59,163 nt of DNA from Paenibacillus campinasensis (lineage in GTDB: Bacteria > Bacillota > Bacilli > Paenibacillales > Paenibacillaceae). The stretch spans positions 1 through 59,163 of the forward strand of contig NZ_NPBY01000076.1 of the NCBI RefSeq assembly GCF_002272015.1. Reading direction: 5' to 3'. Below, piece by piece: positions 8,251-16,288 of this stretch. A program made the translations under genes and the position numbers. Positions within the stretch are counted from its first letter, which is position 1, and each line of letters opens with the position of its first letter. Under the pieces are notes generated by a model. The model was not told the origin of the DNA, made no database searches, and was given only the letters and a program-made list of their open reading frames with translations.

Positions 8251-9842
8251 CGCTTGCTGTTCCTTTCCGGTAGAGATGTATGCTTATACGCTTCTGGCGA
8301 TATGCCGTAATATTTCTTGAATACTCGGCAGAAGTATTTCGTATCCTGGTAGCCGCATTCCGCGGAGATATCGTAGATTCGAAGACGGTGGTCAGCAAGC
8401 AGCTCCTTGGCGCGCCTCATCCGGACGGCCGTGACATGCTCGGAGAAGGTGCGTCCTGTCTTATTTTTAATGAAGGTGCTGAAATACGACGGATTAAAGA
8501 AAAAATGCGCAGCCGCCCGCTCAAGCGTCAGCTCCTCCTTCATGTTGTCTTCTATCCATCGCAAGCAGTTGGCCACAACAATTTCGTGTTTGTCCTGCTG
8601 GGTCTGCGCAAGCGTGCTATGCGCTTCCTGGAGGCTCGCTTCGAGCAGCTCAAGCAGCTTCGCATACGAATCGCACTCCTGCACGAGCACGGCTGCCCCT
8701 TGCGCAAGCTGGCCGCTCACCTGCCGCTCACCCAGCTCGCGGAGGGTGCTTTTCATGCTCATCAGCAGCAGCAAGGCTTGCTCCTTCATTAGCGCCGGTG
8801 CGGCGTATCCATCATCGGCCAGCTGCTCGAAAGCGCTTTTACATTGATCCACCACAATCTGGATCTCTTGGCTCAGCAGCGCCTGAACGAGCTTATCCGT
8901 GTCGATCGGTACAGGGCGATGGGAAGAGCGGAGTTCATCATAAAAAAACACCCCCTCCCAGCGTTCGAAGAAGTTTTGCTCGTTGGCCTTTTGAGCTGCC
9001 CGATATGCCTGCGGGGCCCCGATAGCCAGCTGCTCGCAATATGGGCCAATCCCGTGTACAAGCCGGCCCGCCGCCGACATTTCCCTGGAAAGGGAATCGG
9101 CTAGCTGGCATATCTGTTGCTTCGCCTCCCGTGTAACCGGAGCCGTACTTACGACCGTTATCGCATGCATCCGGCGGTCCTGAATCCCGTTGTGGAGAAC
9201 CGTCATCGCTTCCCCAAGCCGGGACCAGCTTTGCTCCAGACATTGGGCGAAGGCCAACCCGCTTGTTGTCTCTACATCCTTCCCTTCGTTGTTCAGTTCG
9301 GAATAAATAATGAGCCCCCCGCCCTGCAGCCACGCCTCCTTATCCATCTCTGCTTGCTCGGAGGGAGTCAGACTCCCGTTCAGCCAGGACAGGTACAGGC
9401 GGCTTCGGTATGCGGAAGAGGCGCGCACGAGCTGGTGCTTCATCTCTTCCTTTACCTTGCGCTGATGCGATTCACTGTTCAATTGAAGCTCAATCCGGTC
9501 TAGCAAATGCTTGACGTTCTCGATCCCGACCGGCTTCAGTAAATAATCGTAAGCGCCATGGCGAACCGCCGTCTGCGCATATTCGAACAGATTGTAAGCG
9601 GATACCATAATGACTTTGGTTGAAATGCCCTCTTCTTTCAGCTGCTCCAGGAATGCTAAACCGTCCATGCGGGGCATCCGGATATCCGTCAGCACCGCAT
9701 CCGGGCAATCTGCCCGGATCTGCTCCAGCGCAGCGATCCCGTCCTTCGCGGCCATAACCTGGGCATTCGGTCGTAATTCACGAATCAGCCCAACCATACC
9801 CCGAAGATGTCTTGGCTCATCATCGACTACTATTATTTTCAC
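8247..9842 (-). CDS. YesN-type response regulator (REC + AraC HTH)
   Basis: 531 residues: an N-terminal receiver with acidic pocket DDE (7-9) and phospho-acceptor Asp53 in LTDIRMPRMDG, a long variable middle, and a C-terminal AraC/XylS double helix-turn-helix from about 425 to 527 (motif YFCRVFKKYYGISPEAY). The GTG start is preceded by a G-rich ribosome site. It is co-transcribed and overlapping with the YesM-type kinase. It probably activates the binding-protein operon downstream. Confidence 0.93.
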   Translation of the reverse strand: MKIIVVDDEPRHLRGMVGLIRELRPNAQVMAAKDGIAALEQIRADCPDAVLTDIRMPRMDGLAFLEQLKEEGISTKVIMVSAYNLFEYAQTAVRHGAYDYLLKPVGIENVKHLLDRIELQLNSESHQRKVKEEMKHQLVRASSAYRSRLYLSWLNGSLTPSEQAEMDKEAWLQGGGLIIYSELNNEGKDVETTSGLAFAQCLEQSWSRLGEAMTVLHNGIQDRRMHAITVVSTAPVTREAKQQICQLADSLSREMSAAGRLVHGIGPYCEQLAIGAPQAYRAAQKANEQNFFERWEGVFFYDELRSSHRPVPIDTDKLVQALLSQEIQIVVDQCKSAFEQLADDGYAAPALMKEQALLLLMSMKSTLRELGERQVSGQLAQGAAVLVQECDSYAKLLELLEASLQEAHSTLAQTQQDKHEIVVANCLRWIEDNMKEELTLERAAAHFFFNPSYFSTFIKNKTGRTFSEHVTAVRMRRAKELLADHRLRIYDISAECGYQDTKYFCRVFKKYYGISPEAYKHTSLPERNSKR

Positions 9843-9914
9843 TCGCCCACCCCCTGTTCACTTCTGCCTAACCACGACGAGGATTGTCCAGAGCCAATGG
9901 CCCATTTGACTTTC

Positions 9915-9942
9915 ATTATATTATACGATCCCCGCTGATCAA
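9915..9942 (-). promoter_or_regulatory. SigA-type promoter of the two-component operon
   Basis: On minus, TTGATC (9937-9942), a 16-base spacer and TATAAT (9915-9920) lie about 75 bases before the response-regulator start. A second overlapping TATAAT sits five bases upstream. The remainder of 9943-10097 shows no gene. Confidence 0.6.
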
Positions 9943-10097
9943 CAGGGCGCTTGTTTTGGATAGGTGGACTATTTTTAGATTTCATAAATCAAAAACCGAA
10001 CCAGGCAAGAGGGAGGCCTCCGCCGGGTCCGGCTATGATGGGAAAGATGTGGATTGCTTTTATCTGACAACAGGTGGTTTACCCACTGTTACCTGAA

Positions 10098-10601
10098 TTA
10101 TCGTACAAATGTATTTTTGACTCGGACTGACTTCAGGAAATATGGAATCCAGATCAAGCTGGTAAATCCCGCTCTGATTAAAGCTTGAACAGTACTTCCA
10201 TCTTCCGCTTCTCTGGCTAATGGGATCTGCATGACGAGAATATAGTCAAAGATGCCCAATAACAGGCTTCCTCCATAGAAAATGATCATGAGCTTGGGCA
10301 CGATCGCTTTTCTGGCATAAAAGTCTATGAGAATAAAAACGCAAAAGGCACTGAGAATGATGCCATATGCTGTTTCATAAACGATAACAGGCCCCCACAA
10401 GTAATGATAATACTCGGATTCCTTGGAGGTAATCATATTCCATGTTTCAGGGCTGAATACAGGCATAGTCACCACCAATTCATATAATGCGATTATCAGT
10501 GTGGCATAGAGCCCGATCTGGACTAGAATAAGCCAGCCCCCGAGTCCTGATACCCCTGATCTTCCAGTCCCCGGTTGATTTCCTTGAAGCTTTGTTTCCA
10601 A
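10098..10601 (-). CDS. DUF2569 family membrane protein
   Basis: About 167 residues with four hydrophobic segments. The opening GVSGLGGWLILVQIGL followed by a short helix is characteristic of DUF2569 proteins, whose function is unknown. I prefer the TTG at 10601 because AAGGAG lies nine bases upstream; an in-frame GTG at 10643 lacks a ribosome site. It follows another small membrane-protein gene by 57 bases on the same strand, so the two may be co-transcribed. Confidence 0.7.
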   Translation of the reverse strand: METKLQGNQPGTGRSGVSGLGGWLILVQIGLYATLIIALYELVVTMPVFSPETWNMITSKESEYYHYLWGPVIVYETAYGIILSAFCVFILIDFYARKAIVPKLMIIFYGGSLLLGIFDYILVMQIPLAREAEDGSTVQALIRAGFTSLIWIPYFLKSVRVKNTFVR

Positions 10602-10657
10602 CAGGCAGCACTCCTTAAACGTCAATTTGTTCGATTTATACACTTTCAGTTATGTAC

Positions 10658-10978
10658 TCATTTCTTATTTCGGTTGCTGCGCCCATTTTCGTTATCTTTC
10701 TCTAACTCTTCTTCTATTTCTTGGTTGGTGTTAGACATCCATTCTGAATCCTGATGTAACCTTCGATACGCTTGGATCCCTAGATCGGTCCTTTCCTCTT
10801 CACTCAGCAGTCCCAGCTTGCCTTTGATTTGCTTGATATCCTCACTCATTTGCCTGGTTTTTAGATATGTGCTAAAGACCAGTCCGAATAAAATAATGAA
10901 AAAGACAGGGATACTATAAGGCATTAAAAAAAAGGACAGTACAACAATCAATGTAGCGATTAACATCCCGGCGATCAT
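10658..10978 (-). CDS. Small membrane protein with charged C-terminal tail
   Basis: 106 residues. Two hydrophobic stretches (IAGMLIATLIVVLSFFLMPY and a second to about residue 37) are followed by a Lys/Glu-rich, probably coiled tail containing LGLLSEEERTDLGIQAYRRL. The ATG at 10978 is preceded by AAGGGAGAG at good spacing; the frame stays open further upstream. I do not recognise the family. The position before the DUF2569 gene suggests a two-gene membrane operon. Confidence 0.6.
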   Translation of the reverse strand: MIAGMLIATLIVVLSFFLMPYSIPVFFIILFGLVFSTYLKTRQMSEDIKQIKGKLGLLSEEERTDLGIQAYRRLHQDSEWMSNTNQEIEEELEKDNENGRSNRNKK

Positions 10979-11158
10979 TTGATTCTCTCCCTTGTCATTT
11001 CTGTTCATGTCATCACGCAAGCAGCGGATAACGTCAATATAGGCCTGATGCTGGAGAGCCTTCTCCCTCCCGCATACACGACGTGGCCCGCCTCAGATCG
11101 TTCTGATCTGCCACCCCCTATCCTCACAACGCCAATTAATTTCAAATCTGAAATCATA

Positions 11159-11540
11159 TCACCATGCGCTGATAATTTCCCAGAGACATGAATATGAAGT
11201 TATGTACAGCATGAACGCAAATGAACCGATCAATGTCATGAAGGCGATAAACACATCTTCCAGTCCGTGGTGGCTACTTCGCCGATTTCAAACAAATCGT
11301 TCGTCAGGCTGGACAGTAAATGCCCTGTCTTATGGATGATGATAATCAGATCATTATCATATAGCAATAGGATATTTGCCATTCACACCACAAATGACTG
11401 CTGACTTCCTTCGACATTTGCTGAATTGTGTTCGTCTACTTGCCAATTCGGTTTCAGCAAATGCCCCTAATCTTCCGGTCTGATCAAGAAGAAAGACCGC
11501 GTCAATGGTATTCGATAACGACAATAATTCTTCTAGTTGA
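11159..11540 (-). pseudogene. Decayed coding remnants, part resembling an ABC ATPase tail
   Basis: No intact gene lies in 10979-11573. On minus, one frame at 11159-11263 reads LEDVFIAFM, the typical C-terminal end of ABC-2 type ATP-binding proteins. An adjacent frame supplies an upstream piece ending GEVATTDW. A further frame (about 11350-11540) has coding character (DAVFLLDQTGRLGAFAE) that I cannot assign. Frames change and stops intervene, so this is read as a relic. Confidence 0.3.
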
Positions 11541-11567
11541 CATTGGAGTTAACTCCAATGTTATTGT
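11537..11567 (+). promoter_or_regulatory. MerR-type promoter with palindromic operator
   Basis: TTGACA (11537-11542) and TATTGT (11562-11567) are separated by 19 bases, the long spacer typical of MerR-controlled promoters. The spacer is filled by a perfect palindrome (core ATTGGAGTTAACTCCAAT, extending to 22 bases, 11540-11561). Transcription should begin about 11574, which is the A of the merR start codon. The gene is probably autoregulated. Confidence 0.75.
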
Positions 11568-11573
11568 GAATGT

Positions 11574-12047
11574 ATGGAAAAACAATATTCAATAACTGAG
11601 GTTTCACGGATGCTTGGTATTCCGAAGGATACGCTCCGGTATTATGACCGTATTGGAGTCGTATCGCCGTCCCGGGGACACAATTCTTATCGCAGGTATT
11701 CTAGGGACGACATCGTCGATTTGATGAATATTCAAATCATGCAGTATGCGGACTTTTCTCTCGAAGAAATCAAGGGGAAGTTTCAGTTTCACAGAATGCA
11801 GAGTGTTGATCCTGCTTATTTCCAGGAGGTCACTGAATTCCTTGATGCCAAGAAAGCAGAAACACGCAAGAAAATCACACATCTTGAAAAGGTCAGTCAG
11901 TTGCTCGACGTAGCAGTTAAAACGCTAAGGGACTTTAATCCTGAAAGTGACCAGCGGCTGGCAATGTTCGCTCGGGAGATTTACCGGGATCTTCACAAGA
12001 AGGAGCCTGAAATAACTAAGGAGGATTGTGATGGACATCAGATTTAA
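11574..12047 (+). CDS. MerR family transcriptional regulator
   Basis: 157 residues. A winged helix-turn-helix at residues 5-75 (YSITEVSRMLGIPKDTLRYYDRIGVV in two parts) is followed by a coiled dimerisation helix about 80-130. The short C-terminus has no recognisable drug-binding domain and its only Cys is near the end. No Shine-Dalgarno precedes the ATG. The promoter spacing predicts a leaderless transcript. It overlaps the next membrane-protein gene by 17 bases, so it probably controls that gene as well as itself. Confidence 0.9.
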   Translation: MEKQYSITEVSRMLGIPKDTLRYYDRIGVVSPSRGHNSYRRYSRDDIVDLMNIQIMQYADFSLEEIKGKFQFHRMQSVDPAYFQEVTEFLDAKKAETRKKITHLEKVSQLLDVAVKTLRDFNPESDQRLAMFAREIYRDLHKKEPEITKEDCDGHQI

Positions 12048-12465
12048 GAATTATTACTGTTTGATTGCCGGCGTTCTTGCAATACTTTTTGCTGTTACGC
12101 ACGCATGGAACGGGCATTCCGCTGTATTGCCAACGCTCCTAGTGAATGATATCGCCTTGGATACACGGATAACATTTACGTATGTCTGGCACATTATCAC
12201 CGCTGAGAATCTGGTTTTCGGCATAGTATTCATTATCCTGTCATTTCAAAGCGAGAAATCTAAGATCCGGTTTGCTGCGTGGATGATCGTGTCACTTCTG
12301 CTCATTCGTCTAGTGGTCATTCTCGGTGTAACCGCGTCTTATGATGTGTCGGCACTTACGAATACGTTAATCGATTCGATTGCCATCTTAATCTATTCCG
12401 TGTTCATTATACTTGGCACAAGAATAAAGAAAGAGAGTAAGGAGGTCAATCTAACGGGATACTAG
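12031..12465 (+). CDS. Small four-helix membrane protein
   Basis: 144 residues with four hydrophobic segments (about 8-28, 47-69, 80-101, 108-130). The ATG at 12031 follows AAGGAGG; a GTG one codon earlier is too close to it. It overlaps the merR gene, indicating a two-gene operon under MerR control. I do not recognise the family. A strong terminator follows directly. Confidence 0.75.
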   Translation: MDIRFKNYYCLIAGVLAILFAVTHAWNGHSAVLPTLLVNDIALDTRITFTYVWHIITAENLVFGIVFIILSFQSEKSKIRFAAWMIVSLLLIRLVVILGVTASYDVSALTNTLIDSIAILIYSVFIILGTRIKKESKEVNLTGY

Positions 12466-12470
12466 TTCAG

Positions 12471-12497
12471 AAAAAACCGCCTAATGTGGCGGTTTTT
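12471..12497 (+). terminator. Rho-independent terminator after the MerR operon
   Basis: CCGCC/GGCGG stem with a TAATGT loop, flanked by six A and five T, so it could act in both directions. It lies six bases past the membrane-protein stop. The following 12498-12703 contains no convincing gene; a stop-bounded 44-codon minus frame there has coding character but no start. Confidence 0.85.
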
Positions 12498-12703
12498 CCT
12501 TTAGTTGCAAATCAACAATCAAGTCGTGCACCTAGCACGATCTCAACCAGCCGCACGGTGTGGGATGAATGGATGTTTCCCGGCAATCATTTCTTCGACT
12601 TTTCCTCCGGGACCGAAGCGGTTTGTCCGCCGATCCGTGAACACATTGTTAGCTGGTGTCGACCCTTCTATCGATGATCATGCTTAATTATCCTTAATTT
12701 CAT

Positions 12704-13438
12704 TCACATATATTCTTTAATAAGCTGACGGAGTGCGCTCTTCACATCTCCTTGAAATAGTCCCCCATGATAACAAACAATTCGCGCAATATCATAAGTT
12801 AACAATCGTTGAACAGATCTAACTGCTTCATCTAGATCCCATACATATTGGGGATTAGCAATATTCAGTTTTCCATCTTCGATTACGATGGCATCTCCAG
12901 CAATAAGTGTTTTGTTAGCAGGTAGATACAAAGATATATGCCCTTCTGTATGACCTGGCGTATGTATAACCTTAATGCCTCCACACCAAGGTAAATATTC
13001 ATTAGTATGTAACTTTCGATCAACATGAACGGGTTCGACTGACCGGAGGAAGTGAATAAAATGTTCAGCATTTCGTTTTTCTTCTCCTGTCATTTCGTGA
13101 AGACTTGACTCTGCTTGTACTAACCTCAACGGTTTTTTAGTGCCGTTAATGTACTGAATTTCCGCGTCAAATGCACTAATCTCAATGTGTGGGTATTTTC
13201 TTATTAGTGCTGCAGCCGAACCGACATGATCCACATCATGATGTGTCAGAATCAATTTGGTAATCGTATCAAATGTGATATTATTCTGTGTAACAGCTTC
13301 TTCAAGAAAATGCAAAAAGTCAGGATACCCGCAATCAACAAGAATTACGTCCGATTCATCATGAATAATGATAGGCCACAATGTTTGTTCTTGACCATTA
13401 AATTTAAATTGAATATCTAGTAGACGATAATTATACAT
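12704..13438 (-). CDS. Metallo-beta-lactamase fold hydrolase
   Basis: 244 residues of the glyoxalase II/MBL superfamily. The dinuclear metal motif is HHDVDH (66-71), with later ligands in HTPGHTEGHIS and the Asp of LIAGDAIV. AGGAGAG precedes the ATG. It has no signal peptide and is probably a cytoplasmic thioester or lactone hydrolase; the substrate cannot be deduced. It stands alone, 60 bases before the DUF952 gene on the same strand. Confidence 0.88.
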   Translation of the reverse strand: MYNYRLLDIQFKFNGQEQTLWPIIIHDESDVILVDCGYPDFLHFLEEAVTQNNITFDTITKLILTHHDVDHVGSAAALIRKYPHIEISAFDAEIQYINGTKKPLRLVQAESSLHEMTGEEKRNAEHFIHFLRSVEPVHVDRKLHTNEYLPWCGGIKVIHTPGHTEGHISLYLPANKTLIAGDAIVIEDGKLNIANPQYVWDLDEAVRSVQRLLTYDIARIVCYHGGLFQGDVKSALRQLIKEYM

Positions 13439-13497
13439 ATGTTCTCTCCTCTATCACATACATCGAGTGCGTTGTGCCTGCCAGTCTTATTCTATCT

Positions 13498-13845
13498 TTA
13501 CTCTCCCTTTAACGCTGCTGGTAATTGAAAAAGTCCATTCGCTAGTGGCTTGAAATCATACGTATTTATTACTGCCTCTAAATTGAGGACTCCATAGATG
13601 TGAGGATAAAGTTCATTCAAGTTATAAAGATCTTCCCATATCACTTTTGCGTTCACCTTATCTTCATCAATCAGAAGGAGCAGCAAATTGCCTTGTCCTT
13701 GATATAAGTTGTTCGCCACCTTTAATACCTGTTCCGGTGAAGAACAGTGAATAAACCCTTCACTGGCTATACTATCATGATCATAATGCCCTTTGTCTTT
13801 TGCTTCTTTCCATTTCTCTTGTGTTGTGATATGCAGTATTTTCAT
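13498..13845 (-). CDS. DUF952 family protein
   Basis: 115 residues with the DUF952 signature SEGFIHCSSPEQV and the C-terminal HIYGVLNLEAV. These small proteins have an ADP-ribosyltransferase-like or glutathione-transferase-associated fold; their function is not established. GGGG precedes the ATG. It is monocistronic in appearance. Confidence 0.85.
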   Translation of the reverse strand: MKILHITTQEKWKEAKDKGHYDHDSIASEGFIHCSSPEQVLKVANNLYQGQGNLLLLLIDEDKVNAKVIWEDLYNLNELYPHIYGVLNLEAVINTYDFKPLANGLFQLPAALKGE

Positions 13846-13880
13846 ATGGTTTTCCCCTTTACCAATGATAATCCGTGTCT

Positions 13881-14012
13881 TTAGCCCAAAGGCAGCCTGA
13901 CTGTAAAAATTGAACCTCGATGAAGCTCGCTTTCTACCTCAATCGATCCTTCACACAAATCGACGATGCGCTTTACAAGTGTTAGTCCGAGACCGTTCCC
14001 CGCCGTTGTCTC
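13881..14012 (-). pseudogene. 3' remnant of a sensor histidine kinase
   Basis: The frame from 14012 to a TAA at 13881 reads TAGNGLGLTLVKRIVDLCEG and ends FTVRLPLG. This is the G-box and C-terminal strand of an HATPase domain. Nothing of the rest of the kinase is present. It overlaps, in another frame, the last codons of the phosphatidylserine decarboxylase gene, marking a recombination junction near 14012. Confidence 0.75.
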
Positions 14013-14788
14013 AACGTGCCAAGTGACTCGCCCATGCGAACCTTCTTGCCCGGAATCAAATCTCCGCGAAGAGTAAATGTGTGATCCTCGGTGAGAAGCA
14101 CCACGGTGGAGCCGAATTCGAAATAAGCCAGTTCCTGGCCTTTCTCGACATCCTTATTCAGCGGCTCCACGTATTTGATGCTGCTGACGTTCATAGCGCC
14201 TACCTTGATGACGGCGATCTCGCCGCCGGAATGGCGGATATAGGTTGTCAGTCGCTCATTGCGGCTCAGCACCCGCTTCGCGTGTCGAAGACCAAACTCG
14301 TTCACCGGGTAAACCTTGCCTTGGATGTGCACACGCTCGACGATCGTGCCGTCGACAGGGATATGAATCCGGTGATAGTCAGTCGGACTCAAATAAAGAA
14401 CGAGATAGAAGCCCCCGGTATATTGGGCTGCCCGGGGAGAACAGCCCAGCAATTCTTCGATGGCGTAGTCCTGCCCCTTGATGTTAAATATCATGCCTGA
14501 TTTCACCGGGCCCGCGCCCATAATCAGTGCGTCTACGGGACTGACAAGCGCAGCGGGATCGTTGTCGATAAGGCGCGCTCCGGGCTTTAGCCGCCGCGTA
14601 AAAAAATCGTTCAGGGAGCGGTATTCGTCAATCGGCTTCTCCGCTTCCTGAATCTGGATTCCATATATTCGAGCGAATGAAGGTATAAACCCCCGACTGA
14701 TCCTAGACTGAGCCAGCTTCCCCGTTATACGGGAAATCCATTTGCGCGAACCGAGCTCGGTCATGGATCGCATCAGCCATCTCATCAT
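13982..14788 (-). CDS. psd: Phosphatidylserine decarboxylase
   Basis: 268 residues, the length of the short bacterial class. It forms phosphatidylethanolamine from phosphatidylserine at the membrane. The proenzyme self-cleavage site is visible as FGST in ELAYFEFGSTVVLL, making the pyruvoyl group from Ser. An upstream conserved segment DEYRSLNDFFTRRLKPGAR is also present. The ATG at 14788 overlaps the TetR stop (ATGATGA) and follows GGGGAG. The last ten residues (LRQRRGTVSD) are read out of frame from a histidine-kinase remnant, so the native C-terminus has been replaced. Phosphatidylserine synthase is encoded on the other strand 2.6 kb away. Confidence 0.93.
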   Translation of the reverse strand: MMRWLMRSMTELGSRKWISRITGKLAQSRISRGFIPSFARIYGIQIQEAEKPIDEYRSLNDFFTRRLKPGARLIDNDPAALVSPVDALIMGAGPVKSGMIFNIKGQDYAIEELLGCSPRAAQYTGGFYLVLYLSPTDYHRIHIPVDGTIVERVHIQGKVYPVNEFGLRHAKRVLSRNERLTTYIRHSGGEIAVIKVGAMNVSSIKYVEPLNKDVEKGQELAYFEFGSTVVLLTEDHTFTLRGDLIPGKKVRMGESLGTLRQRRGTVSD

Positions 14789-15411
14789 AAAGGTTGCTCC
14801 CCGTCCTTCCTGCATTGATTCCACCCGCTGATAAGCAGTTTGGCAGCAACAGCTGAGCGTTTGGAGATCTGATCCTTTGTCAAATTCAACTGAGAGAAAT
14901 AACCTTGATAAAACATATCTGCGAATCCCTGAACGAGAGCGAGCAGCGCTTCCATAAGCTCGAGCAATTCATTCCATGTTGCTTCAGGTGCGGCTTCCTG
15001 CGTTATTGTAAAAAGAAAATTGATCATCTCGCGACTTTGTTCATGGAATGCGGGTAGCCGAGATTCTCTGGCTGCAGAAAACAATTGAAAACTGACATTA
15101 TGGTCAAGTGCATATTGGACATAGGCGCCAGCTACAGAAGCCACACGCTCAATTGGATCATTACCTGCTTCGGTTGCGGCAGTCCGCATTCTCGACGTGA
15201 GTTCCGTAAGAAAAACGATGCCGGTTTCCGCAAGCAAACTTTCTCGATTGGGAAAATGACGATAGGGAGCGCTGATCGCAACTCCTGCTTTTTTGGCGAC
15301 CTTGGCCACGGAAAAACCTTGAATGCCGTGTTCAGCAATCATTTCAAGGGAGGTTCGAATTAGCGTTTCCTTTAAGTTTCCATGATGATAATTTCGCTTG
15401 TCACTCTGCAT
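14785..15411 (-). CDS. TetR family transcriptional regulator
   Basis: 208 residues with an N-terminal TetR helix-turn-helix (FSVAKVAKKAGVAISAPYRH). The ATG at 15411 follows AAAGGGG; an earlier in-frame ATG pair is less well placed. It overlaps psd by four bases and diverges from an SDR gene. The 118-base space between contains two copies of a palindrome, so the protein probably represses both directions, that is, its own psd operon and the SDR/hydrolase/pssA operon. Confidence 0.9.
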   Translation of the reverse strand: MQSDKRNYHHGNLKETLIRTSLEMIAEHGIQGFSVAKVAKKAGVAISAPYRHFPNRESLLAETGIVFLTELTSRMRTAATEAGNDPIERVASVAGAYVQYALDHNVSFQLFSAARESRLPAFHEQSREMINFLFTITQEAAPEATWNELLELMEALLALVQGFADMFYQGYFSQLNLTKDQISKRSAVAAKLLISGWNQCRKDGEQPL

Positions 15412-15454
15412 GTTTACATCCCCTTTTTTCATCATTATATCACAACAACAAATA

Positions 15455-15507
15455 ATGTGATAGACGTATCACATTCGTTGTGTTATTATGTGATAGGTAT
15501 ATCACAT
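15455..15507. promoter_or_regulatory. Two tandem palindromic operators between tetR and SDR
   Basis: TGTGATAGACGTATCACA (15457-15474) and TGTGATAGGTATATCACA (15489-15506) share 7-base arms and a 4-base centre. Their centres are 32 bases apart, about three helical turns. A further half-site TATATCACA lies at 15437-15445. The placement fits binding by the divergent TetR protein. Confidence 0.8.
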
Positions 15508-15529
15508 TAAAGACGAGGAGTTGGTTGAA

Positions 15530-16225
15530 TTGACAGTTACATTAATTACAGGTGGAAACAAAGGTCTGGGCTTCGAAACCGCGCGACGATTGATCGCATA
15601 TGGTCACATTGTGTATATTGGTGCTCGCAGTGTAGAACGCGGCAAAGAATCGGCTGACAAGCTTGGCGCAAAGTTTGTACGGCTTGATGTGACCGATCAT
15701 GCATCTATACATGAAGCAGTTGCCGAAATTAAACAAAATGAAGGACACTTGGATGTCCTTATCAATAATGCGGGAATAACAAGGGGACTCCTAGGCGCTG
15801 ATGATGTGACTGCAGATGACTTCCGCACCGTTTATGACACCAATGTCTTCGGTATTGTTCGTGTGACACAAGCCTTTCTTCCTCTGCTGCACAAGTCGAC
15901 GATGCCTGTTATCGTTAATGTCAGCAGTGGATTAGGTTCCTTTGCTCGTGTGACGAATCCTGAAAAAATTGAATCCCGAGTAAACGATTTGATTTACTCT
16001 TCATCCAAAGCGGCAGTCACGATGCTGACTGTGCAATATGCCAAGGCTTTGCCCGAATTCCGTATTAATGCCGCAGATCCCGGCCCGACAGCAACCGACC
16101 TTAATGGACATCGCGGCTTCCAAACCGTCAGTGAGGGTACAGATGTCATTGTGAAGCTTGCAACTCTTGACGACAATGGACCTACGGGTACTTTTATGGA
16201 TCGGAGTGGGATAGTTCCTTGGTAA
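15530..16225 (+). CDS. Short-chain dehydrogenase/reductase
   Basis: 231 residues of a classical SDR. The Rossmann motif TGGNKGLG is at the N-terminus, NNAG follows near residue 85, and the catalytic YSSSK has the expected upstream Ser (NVSSG). The TTG at 15530 has GAGGAG nine bases before it. It leads the plus-strand operon with a NAPE-PLD-like hydrolase and phosphatidylserine synthase, under the two TetR operators. The substrate is unknown. Confidence 0.9.
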   Translation: MTVTLITGGNKGLGFETARRLIAYGHIVYIGARSVERGKESADKLGAKFVRLDVTDHASIHEAVAEIKQNEGHLDVLINNAGITRGLLGADDVTADDFRTVYDTNVFGIVRVTQAFLPLLHKSTMPVIVNVSSGLGSFARVTNPEKIESRVNDLIYSSSKAAVTMLTVQYAKALPEFRINAADPGPTATDLNGHRGFQTVSEGTDVIVKLATLDDNGPTGTFMDRSGIVPW

Positions 16226-16288
16226 ATCATCATCCGATATGTATAGAAAAGGTGCCATGTATTTCGTATTAGGAGAGGAGACTATGTT

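Noticed and set aside
12486..12687. Overlapping plus frames after the terminator at 12471
   Set aside because: They begin in the terminator stem and lack coding character.
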